Assembly: GCF_001426245.1 (NCBI RefSeq)
Contig: NZ_LMCM01000005.1
Coordinates: 62,001-126,000 of the forward strand
DNA length: 64,000 nt
Direction of reading: 5' to 3'
Source of the DNA: Phycicoccus sp. Root101
Lineage (GTDB): Bacteria > Actinomycetota > Actinomycetes > Actinomycetales > Dermatophilaceae
Position 1 is the first letter of the stretch, and every line of letters begins with the position of its first letter. Positions 57,683-64,000 of this stretch are shown here, piece by piece. The position numbers and the translations under genes were made by a program. The notes beneath the pieces are model-generated. The model was not told where the DNA came from, ran no database searches, and was given only the letters and a program-made list of their open reading frames with translations.

Positions 57683-57723
57683 CGGGGCCGAACCTCACCC
57701 ATCTGCAGACGAGGACGTCAGAC

Positions 57724-58911
57724 GTGGATCTGTTCGAATACCAGGCTCGAGACATGTTCGAGAAGCACGGTGTGCCCGTGCTCGCCGGTGCCACCGCCAC
57801 CACGCCCGCGCAGGCGCGCGAGGCCGCGGAGGCCATCGGCCCCAAGAGCGGCGGAGTCACCGTCGTCAAGGCCCAGGTGAAGACCGGTGGCCGCGGCAAG
57901 GCCGGCGGCGTCAAGGTCGCCAAGAGCGCCGACGAGGCCGAGGAGTTCGCCGAGGCGATCCTCGGTATGGACATCAAGGGCCACACCGTGGGCACCGTGA
58001 TGATCGCCCAGGGCGCCCGCATCGCCGAGGAGTACTACTTCTCCGTGCTGCTGGACCGGGCCAACCGCACCTACCTCGCGATGTGCAGCAAGGAGGGCGG
58101 TATGGAGATCGAGCAGCTCGCGGTCGAACGTCCCGAGGCCCTCGCGCGCATCGCGGTCGACCCCAACACCGGCATCGACGCGGCCAAGGCCGCCGAGATC
58201 GTCGAGGCTGCCGGGTTCGACGCCGAGACCGGCGCCAAGATCGCGCCCGTCCTCGAGAAGCTGTGGGCGGTCTACCGCGACGAGGACGCCACGCTCGTGG
58301 AGGTCAACCCGCTCGTGAAGACCGAGGACGGCGACATCGTCGCCCTCGACGGCAAGGTCACGCTGGACGCCAACGCGGACTTCCGCCACCCCGACCACGA
58401 GGCGCTCGAGGACAAGGACGCGGCCGACCCGCTCGAGGCCGCGGCCAAGGAGAAGGGCCTCAACTACGTCAAGCTCGACGGTTCCGTCGGCATCATCGGC
58501 AACGGGGCCGGCCTGGTCATGTCGACCCTCGACGTCGTCGCCTACGCCGGTGAGGAGTTCGCCGGGTCGCCCAAGCCCGCCAACTTCCTCGACATCGGTG
58601 GCGGCGCCTCGGCCGAGGTCATGGCCAACGGACTGCACATCATCCTCGGCGACGAGCAGGTGAAGTCGGTGTTCGTCAACGTGTTCGGTGGCATCACCTC
58701 CTGCGACGCGGTGGCCAACGGCATCGTCGGTGCGCTGAACGCGCTGGGTGACGAGGCGACCAAGCCGCTCGTCGTGCGGCTCGACGGCAACAACGTGGAG
58801 GAGGGCCGGCGCATCCTCGCCGAGGCCAACCACCCGCTGGTGAGCATCGAAGAGACCATGGACGGCGCGGCCCGCAAGGCCGCCGAGCTGGCTTCGGCCG
58901 CGACGAACTGA
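57724..58911 (+). CDS. sucC: Succinyl-CoA synthetase beta subunit
   Basis: 395 residues. TCA-cycle enzyme converting succinyl-CoA and NDP to succinate and NTP. The start [18 protein letters not shown] is the canonical SucC N-terminus of the ATP-grasp domain. VEVNPLV contributes metal binding, and the C-terminal CoA-ligase part contains [17 protein letters not shown] and [20 protein letters not shown] 57724 has GAGGAC upstream. sucD follows after 22 bases. Confidence 0.97.
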   Translation: MDLFEYQARDMFEKHGVPVLAGATATTPAQAREAAEAIGPKSGGVTVVKAQVKTGGRGKAGGVKVAKSADEAEEFAEAILGMDIKGHTVGTVMIAQGARIAEEYYFSVLLDRANRTYLAMCSKEGGMEIEQLAVERPEALARIAVDPNTGIDAAKAAEIVEAAGFDAETGAKIAPVLEKLWAVYRDEDATLVEVNPLVKTEDGDIVALDGKVTLDANADFRHPDHEALEDKDAADPLEAAAKEKGLNYVKLDGSVGIIGNGAGLVMSTLDVVAYAGEEFAGSPKPANFLDIGGGASAEVMANGLHIILGDEQVKSVFVNVFGGITSCDAVANGIVGALNALGDEATKPLVVRLDGNNVEEGRRILAEANHPLVSIEETMDGAARKAAELASAATN

Positions 58912-58933
58912 CAAGGGCCGGGAGAACACAACA

Positions 58934-59827
58934 ATGGCAATCTTTCTCGACGAGAACTCCAAGGTCATCGTCCAGGGCATGACCGGCTCCGAGGGCATGA
59001 AGCACACGCAGCGCATGCTCGCCTCGGGCACCTCGATCGTCGGCGGCGTCAACCCGCGCAAGGCCGGCACCACGGTCGAGTTCGACGGCGGCGTCTCGGT
59101 GCCGGTGTACGGCACGGTGGCCGAGGCCATCGAGGCCACCGGCGCGAACGTGTCGGTCATCTTCGTCCCCCCGGCCTTCGCGAAGTCCGCGGTGGTCGAG
59201 GCGATCGACGCGGCCATCCCGCTCGCGGTCGTCATCACCGAGGGCATCGCGGTCAAGGACTCCGCTGAGTTCTACGCCTACAGCAAGGACAAGGGCACGA
59301 CGCGCATCGTCGGCCCGAACTGTCCCGGCCTGATCAGCCCCGGCAAGTCCAACGCCGGCATCATCCCCGCCAACATCGCCGGCCCGGGTCGCATCGGCCT
59401 GGTCTCCAAGTCGGGCACGCTGACCTACCAGATGATGTACGAGCTGCGGGAGTTCGGTTTCTCCTCGGCCGTCGGCATCGGTGGTGACCCGATCATCGGG
59501 ACGACGCACATCGACTGCCTCGAGGCGTTCGAGAACGACCCCGACACCGACGCGATCGTCATGATCGGCGAGATCGGCGGCGACGCCGAAGAGCGCGCCG
59601 CGGCATACATCAAGGAGCACGTGACCAAGCCCGTCGTCGGCTACGTCGCGGGCTTCACCGCCCCCGAGGGCAAGACCATGGGCCACGCCGGCGCCATCGT
59701 GTCCGGCTCCGCGGGCACCGCTGCAGCCAAGCAGGAGGCCCTCGAGGCCGCCGGGGTCAAGGTCGGCAAGACGCCGTCCGCCACCGCCGACCTGATGCGC
59801 GAGATCATGCGCGGGCTGGGCGCCTGA
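58934..59827 (+). CDS. sucD: Succinyl-CoA synthetase alpha subunit
   Basis: 297 residues. Pairs with SucC. CoA-binding motif [20 protein letters not shown] near the N-terminus, [11 protein letters not shown] and the phosphohistidine loop GHAGAIVSG (His about 253). GGGAG precedes ATG 58934 and a strong hairpin ends the operon. Confidence 0.97.
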   Translation: MAIFLDENSKVIVQGMTGSEGMKHTQRMLASGTSIVGGVNPRKAGTTVEFDGGVSVPVYGTVAEAIEATGANVSVIFVPPAFAKSAVVEAIDAAIPLAVVITEGIAVKDSAEFYAYSKDKGTTRIVGPNCPGLISPGKSNAGIIPANIAGPGRIGLVSKSGTLTYQMMYELREFGFSSAVGIGGDPIIGTTHIDCLEAFENDPDTDAIVMIGEIGGDAEERAAAYIKEHVTKPVVGYVAGFTAPEGKTMGHAGAIVSGSAGTAAAKQEALEAAGVKVGKTPSATADLMREIMRGLGA

Positions 59828-59858
59828 GCGCTTGCAGCACTAAGCAACACGCACGGCA

Positions 59859-59906
59859 GACGACGAGCGGGCGACCACCGGGGACGGTGGTCGCCCGCTC
59901 GTCGTC
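59859..59906 (+). terminator. sucCD terminator
   Basis: Perfect 21-bp arms (59859-59879, 59886-59906), 6-nt loop. The longest perfect hairpin in the window. Confidence 0.75.
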
Positions 59907-59966
59907 GTGCTGCTGACCTTTCGACGGTGGCCCATCAGCCGTCCGGGGGAGGTCGTGGTGTGTTTG

Positions 59967-59994
59967 GGTAAGCAGTTGGTCAAGTCTGTTTACC
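59967..59994. promoter_or_regulatory. Dyad upstream of the secreted propeller gene
   Basis: GGTAAGCAG/CTGTTTACC arms (59967-59975, 59986-59994), one mismatch, 10-base spacer. It lies in a locally AT-rich patch about 130 bases before ATG 60121 and could be an operator. Confidence 0.35.
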
Positions 59995-60120
59995 GGGTCG
60001 GGTCCTGATGGTTCCCTGTGATCCTCCCGCACGACCAAGGCCGTGACCCGCACCCCCTGGCGGCGAGCCGTGTCGACGCGGGAGAGGGATTCCCCCCGCC
60101 CTCAGATGAGAGACCCAGCC

Positions 60121-63108
60121 ATGTCGTCGACCCGTTTTTCCCCACGCCGCCGCGCGCTCCGCCCCCGTGCCACCGCAGCCCTGGCCGTGATCGCCGTCGT
60201 CGTGGCCGGGCTCTTCTGGCAGGCCTCCACGGCCACGGCCCTGACGTCGGTCACGTCGAACTACTCGTACGGAGACTTCGAGACTGGGTCGAAGACACCG
60301 CCCGGGTGGTCCCTCAACGCCGTGGCTCCCAACCGCGCTTTCGTCACGAGTCCTCTGGGCATCTCGGGCACCCACTCCCTCTACGTCGAGGACAACTCGA
60401 CCACCTTGGGGACGACGGCCCGGCGCACGGTGACCAAGGTGGTCCCCGGGTCCGAATACCATCTGCAGGGCTACGCCATGCCGAAGACCGGCATCCAGTA
60501 CCTCGCGCTGCGGTTCTACGACTCGACCGGGCGAGTGGTCCTGCGGGTCGCGACCCCGAGCACGACGAGCACCATGGCCTGGTCCCGCATCGAGGCCCAC
60601 GCCGTGGCACCGGCCGGAGCGACCAGCGTCGGGATCGAGATCTCAAGCAGCTCCTCCGCGCAGTCCGCCGTGTGGTGGGACGCCCTGGAGGTGCTGAGGG
60701 CCGGTGTGGGCAACAGCGGGTTCGAGACCACCTCGTCGACGACCCCCGTGCCCTCGTGGACGCTCATCACCCCGGCGCGGACCTCGGCCAAGATCGCCAC
60801 GGACCAGGCCCGTCTCGGTTCACGGAGCCTGTCCATGACCGACTCGTCGACCACAGCAGACGTCACGGCCACCAGTGCACAGGTTCCTGTGTTCGCCGGC
60901 ACCGGCCACAACCTCAGGGCGTGGCTTCGCCCGACGGGTGGCAGCTACGCCGTCACGGTGCGGTTCACTGACACAGCGAGGGTCGTCGTGGGCCAGCAAA
61001 GGTTCAGCTTCAACGGCACGAAGGGCGTGTGGACCCTGCTGGCGCGGCAGGTCACGGCTCCGCCGACCGCGCACTGGGCGACGATCGAGCTGGCCAGCAC
61101 GGCTGCCTCTACCGGCACGGCGTCCTGGGACGCCGTGGACCTCCGGCCGGCCCCGGGATCGGGCGTGCACACGTTCGTCAACGGTGTCGCCCTTCAGCCT
61201 GTGGACGCCTTCAGCAACACCAACGTCGCTGACGCCGTGGTCGTGGGTGGCCGCGCGAAGATCGTGAGCACGGTCTCCGGAAGCCCCGCAGAGCTCCAGG
61301 TCGCCGACCTCGAGACCGGCACGGTGGAGCAGCGCTTCCCGCTGGGGACGATGAAGACCAGCTGGACCCTCACCAAGGGTCCTGACAGCGCGGTGTACGT
61401 CGGTGGAAACGACGGCCACCTGTGGCGCTGGGCCTACGGCGCCAGCAGCGTCACCGACGTGGGGCGCGCGACCTCGAAGTCCACCACCGTGTTCGACCTC
61501 GAGCCGGGCCAGGACGGAAGGCTCTGGGGCGTGTCTTACCCGGGCTCGGAACTGTGGAGCTACAACCCGTCCACGCGGTCCATCACGAACCTCGGTTCGG
61601 TGAGCCCGACTCACGCCTACGCGCGCACGCTCGCGGTCGACGGCACCTACGCCTGGGTGGGCCTCGGGTCCGAGGATCCCAGCATCATGAGGGTCACCCT
61701 CTCCAACCCCGCGCAGCGCGTGGCGCTGGCGCTGCCCAGTCCCGTCACCAGTGGCCTGATCACCGAGCTCGACTCCCGCGGTCGCTACCTCGCCGTGAAG
61801 ACCCCGTCGGGAACGACCGCAGCCGGTGTGGCTGTCGCCTCCGAGCGGCGCCTCTACGACACCGTCGCGCAGACCTGGGACGTGCCGGCCAACCTCGCCG
61901 CGCAGCGTCCGACCGAGCAGGACACCGACGGCAACTTCTACTACTTCCGCTACAACCAGCTGCTCTACGTCAACGGTGCGACCGGCGCGACCGGCTCGCG
62001 AGGCGGGATCGCGACGCAGGCAGGTCGTGACCGCGTGACGCTGCAGGCGACGATCGGTGGCGTGAGCGGCGAGTGGCTGCTCACCTACGACACCGACGGG
62101 ACGGTCGGGGCCATCAACCTGGCAACCATGCAGGAGCAGTCCTTCACGGTGAAGTTCCTCCCGACCAAGATGCGCATCAAGTCGGTCACACCCGGCGCCG
62201 GAACCCTGTTCGTGGGTGGCTACGGCGGGTCCAGCCTTGCGGTCCTTGACGACGCGAACCTGTCGCAGAAGAAGCAGTACCCGCTGATCCCGTTCGGCCC
62301 CGGCGTCATCGGTGAGGTCGAGTCCACCATCTCGCACGGGAAGTACCAGTACATCGGTACCTACACGGACTCGAGGGTGTTCCGGTTCGACACGACCCAG
62401 CCTTGGAGCGACGGCACCAACCCGTCACTCGTGGCGACCCTCGGGACCTCCCACGGGCAGGATCGTCCGCTTGCGTGGGCGACTGCCGGGTCGCGCACCT
62501 TCTTCGGTACCGTGCCCAAGTACGGCCTTCTCGGTGGCGCGCTCGGTATCTTCGACAACGACACCAGTGCCCCCCGTGTCGTGAAGGAACCGGTCGTGGA
62601 CCAAAGCGTCATCTCGCTCGCAGCGTCGGGGGACGTCGTGTACGGCGGCACCTCGCGATGGGGCGGTCTGGGTGCCACCCCGACCCAGCCCTCGGCCAAG
62701 GTCTTCGCCTACAACGCCTCCACGGGCAAGAAGCTCTGGGAGGTGGCCCCGATCGCCAAGGTCGAGGCGTACGGCGCGGTCGCCCTCTCTCCAAACGGGA
62801 CGCTGTGGGCGTCCCACGGGACGACCCTCGTGGAGCTGAATCCGGCGAACGGTGCGACGCTCCGGGTGATCACCCTCTCGCCGCAGGGTGCCCAGACCAC
62901 GCCGGTGCTGCACAACGCGGGCATCGTCTTCGACTCGAACGGGCTGATGTTCCTGGCCGCCGCGAGCCGGGTCTACACGTTCGACCCGGTCACGCTGCGC
63001 GTCGACGTCGCGGTGGCGGGCGGCCTGACGACCCCGATGATCGTGGTGCGCAACGGAAGCCTCTACGTTGGCCAGGACAACACCCTGCGCCAGGTGCTCG
63101 TCCGCTGA
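60121..63108 (+). CDS. Large secreted protein: two jelly-roll modules plus beta-propeller
   Basis: 995 residues. A basic start and signal peptide (RATAALAVIAVVVAGLFWQA, cleavage about residue 40) are followed by two carbohydrate-binding-like beta-sandwiches. The first is about 45-195 (SYGDFETGSKTPPGW); the second is about 200-345 (NSGFETTSSTTPVPSW). The remaining 640 residues are repeated propeller-like blades (DSAVYVGGNDGHLWRW, GRLWGVSYPGSELWSY, NGTLWASHGTTLVELN). No catalytic site is identified; an extracellular glycan-binding or lyase-associated role is a guess. ATG 60121 has GAGAG upstream in a 214-base leader region. Confidence 0.7.
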   Translation: MSSTRFSPRRRALRPRATAALAVIAVVVAGLFWQASTATALTSVTSNYSYGDFETGSKTPPGWSLNAVAPNRAFVTSPLGISGTHSLYVEDNSTTLGTTARRTVTKVVPGSEYHLQGYAMPKTGIQYLALRFYDSTGRVVLRVATPSTTSTMAWSRIEAHAVAPAGATSVGIEISSSSSAQSAVWWDALEVLRAGVGNSGFETTSSTTPVPSWTLITPARTSAKIATDQARLGSRSLSMTDSSTTADVTATSAQVPVFAGTGHNLRAWLRPTGGSYAVTVRFTDTARVVVGQQRFSFNGTKGVWTLLARQVTAPPTAHWATIELASTAASTGTASWDAVDLRPAPGSGVHTFVNGVALQPVDAFSNTNVADAVVVGGRAKIVSTVSGSPAELQVADLETGTVEQRFPLGTMKTSWTLTKGPDSAVYVGGNDGHLWRWAYGASSVTDVGRATSKSTTVFDLEPGQDGRLWGVSYPGSELWSYNPSTRSITNLGSVSPTHAYARTLAVDGTYAWVGLGSEDPSIMRVTLSNPAQRVALALPSPVTSGLITELDSRGRYLAVKTPSGTTAAGVAVASERRLYDTVAQTWDVPANLAAQRPTEQDTDGNFYYFRYNQLLYVNGATGATGSRGGIATQAGRDRVTLQATIGGVSGEWLLTYDTDGTVGAINLATMQEQSFTVKFLPTKMRIKSVTPGAGTLFVGGYGGSSLAVLDDANLSQKKQYPLIPFGPGVIGEVESTISHGKYQYIGTYTDSRVFRFDTTQPWSDGTNPSLVATLGTSHGQDRPLAWATAGSRTFFGTVPKYGLLGGALGIFDNDTSAPRVVKEPVVDQSVISLAASGDVVYGGTSRWGGLGATPTQPSAKVFAYNASTGKKLWEVAPIAKVEAYGAVALSPNGTLWASHGTTLVELNPANGATLRVITLSPQGAQTTPVLHNAGIVFDSNGLMFLAAASRVYTFDPVTLRVDVAVAGGLTTPMIVVRNGSLYVGQDNTLRQVLVR

Positions 63109-63113
63109 CCCTG

Positions 63114-64000
63114 CTACTTCTGGCGGGCGAGCATGAGGAGCCGGTCCAGCTCGGCGAAGGCCTGCTCCGGGTCCTTCAGCTTGGTGATGACGATCGTCGA
63201 GACCGCGCCGGAGGTCTTCTGCGCGGTGACCCCGACCCACTCGGAGAGGGTGGGGCTCCCGTCGGTGAAGACGGTGTCGAGGCGGTAGGTGCCCTGCGAC
63301 GGCCCGGCGGTGGACTTCACGGTGCCGTTGCCGAACGCGCAGCCCTTGCCGTACAACGCCTTTGCCTCGTCCAGGCGCGCGGCGACGTAGGCCTTCTGCA
63401 CGGCCGCCCCGGTCGACTCGTCGAGCTGCACGCGCTGGTGGCCGACGTAGCTGGTGGCGCTGGTGCCGGCCCTCACCGACACGACGCCGACCCGGCCACC
63501 GATGCCTGCCTGCTGCTCGGTGGTCTCACAGGAGGCGATGGCGGTGGAGCCCTCGAGGGCTCCGGGACCGGCCGTGGTCGCGACGTCCCCGCTCAGCGCC
63601 GGGGACCGCCACTGCGAGGCGGCGACGAACAGGGGTGACCCCGGGACCGGCTGGGGGCCGGCGACGGGCATGTCCTGGGACAGCGCCCGCGTGCTCCCGG
63701 TCGGTCCGATCTGTGGCGTCGTACTGGTGGCCGACGGGCTCCCGGAGCCGGACCCGGCGCCATACCGGTCGAGGCGTTGGCGGGTGAGCTCGGCGAGCGC
63801 GCTGAGCTCCTTGGTGGTGAACCCGCCCGAGGCGACGTCGCTGAAGGCGGGGTCGACGAGCTGGAGCAGGGCGACGCCATCACCCCCCGGGACGACGGCG
63901 AACCAGCCGGATCCGGCCGAGGGGGTGGAGTAGGAGAACAGGGCGTACGCGCCGACGTACTCGGACTTCACCGTGAAGCCGGGTCCGTTGTCGCAGCCGG
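63114..64000 (-). CDS. Secreted or surface protein, N-terminus beyond the window
   Basis: The frame is open through base 64000 (CDNGPGFTV precedes the GTG at 63971), so the start lies outside and 295 residues are visible. It is rich in Ser, Gly, Thr and Ala, with a linker RYGAGSGSGSPSATSTT and Cys residues at FASC-like and GKGCAFGN positions suiting an exported location. It ends in a helix (EQAFAELDRLLMLARQK). Family not recognised; no catalytic motif seen. Convergent with the large propeller protein, five bases apart. Confidence 0.6.
   Translation of the reverse strand, partial: GCDNGPGFTVKSEYVGAYALFSYSTPSAGSGWFAVVPGGDGVALLQLVDPAFSDVASGGFTTKELSALAELTRQRLDRYGAGSGSGSPSATSTTPQIGPTGSTRALSQDMPVAGPQPVPGSPLFVAASQWRSPALSGDVATTAGPGALEGSTAIASCETTEQQAGIGGRVGVVSVRAGTSATSYVGHQRVQLDESTGAAVQKAYVAARLDEAKALYGKGCAFGNGTVKSTAGPSQGTYRLDTVFTDGSPTLSEWVGVTAQKTSGAVSTIVITKLKDPEQAFAELDRLLMLARQK

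Noticed and set aside
59907-60120. Cyclic-dinucleotide riboswitch before the secreted propeller gene
   Set aside because: I do not find the conserved GEMM or ydaO core sequences.

Overview
The window is very GC-rich (about 70% by eye) and densely coding, with strong G/C preference at third codon positions, many GTG starts and short ATGA/GTGA gene overlaps. MurT/GatD, PcrA with a Tudor-like tail, GuaA next to a DUF3817 gene, SucCD and a PspC-linked two-component system point to an actinobacterium. My best guess is Micrococcales, near Intrasporangiaceae; the family is an inference from style and gene order. I see no rRNA, tRNA, CRISPR array, transposase, phage gene or replication origin.

Layout. 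1-9.4 kb: the tail of a GMC oxidoreductase, a two-gene heterodimeric ABC exporter with extreme NBD asymmetry, a YVTN propeller protein, SURF1, DUF3817, guaA and a PlsC-type acyltransferase. 9.5-15.6 kb: small accessory genes (cupin, membrane-anchored molybdoenzyme, MmcQ/YjbR, DUF309, ABM monooxygenase with an AraC regulator, secreted proteins, VOC). 15.7-23.1 kb: a UvrA2-type protein, a sarcosine-oxidase-like flavoenzyme, a membrane protein/winged-helix regulator pair under two tandem operators, and a DHA2 drug exporter. 23.2-30.6 kb: murT-gatD (peptidoglycan amidation), a kinase-like protein, a flippase-like membrane protein with a PIG-L deacetylase, a GT4 glycosyltransferase and a Nudix enzyme. 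30.6-34.7 kb: a PspC/LiaF-like envelope-stress module with sensor kinase and response regulator. 34.7-43 kb: DinB polymerase, uracil-DNA glycosylase, quinone oxidoreductase, two paralogous acetyltransferases, a FUSC-like protein and an MFS exporter. 43-48.1 kb: pcrA, an M23 peptidase, a lipase and a B12-binding protein. 48.2-57.6 kb: a PopR/ClgR-like regulator with two clpP genes, then secreted hydrolases (CocE-type, two tandem M4 metalloproteases), a lipoprotein and a threonine-dehydratase-like enzyme. 57.7-64 kb: sucCD, a large secreted propeller protein and a truncated secreted protein.

Regulation. At least thirteen genes have a TANNNT-like -10 hexamer ending exactly six bases before the start codon, the layout expected of leaderless mRNAs. 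A few promoters also carry a TGTCGGTG-like element 8-9 bases upstream of the -10, resembling the DNA-damage (RecA-NDp/PafBC) promoter of mycobacteria. Several gene ends are closed by perfect 13-21 bp hairpins without a T-run.

No single region is certainly a new system. The strongest leads are the fully asymmetric ABC pair (858-4456), the damage-type promoters (4467-4558, 20561-20583, 43008-43030), the tandem-operator membrane/regulator pair (19545-20432), the PopR-clpP cluster with related operator-like sites (48175-49859), the heme-like/molybdenum fusion (10558-11565), and a Lys/Ala-rich coding remnant after an acetyltransferase stop codon (37906-37992). Start codons were chosen from Shine-Dalgarno spacing, overlaps or the leaderless pattern and are inferences unless stated. 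Family assignments are from recognised motifs, not from database searches.
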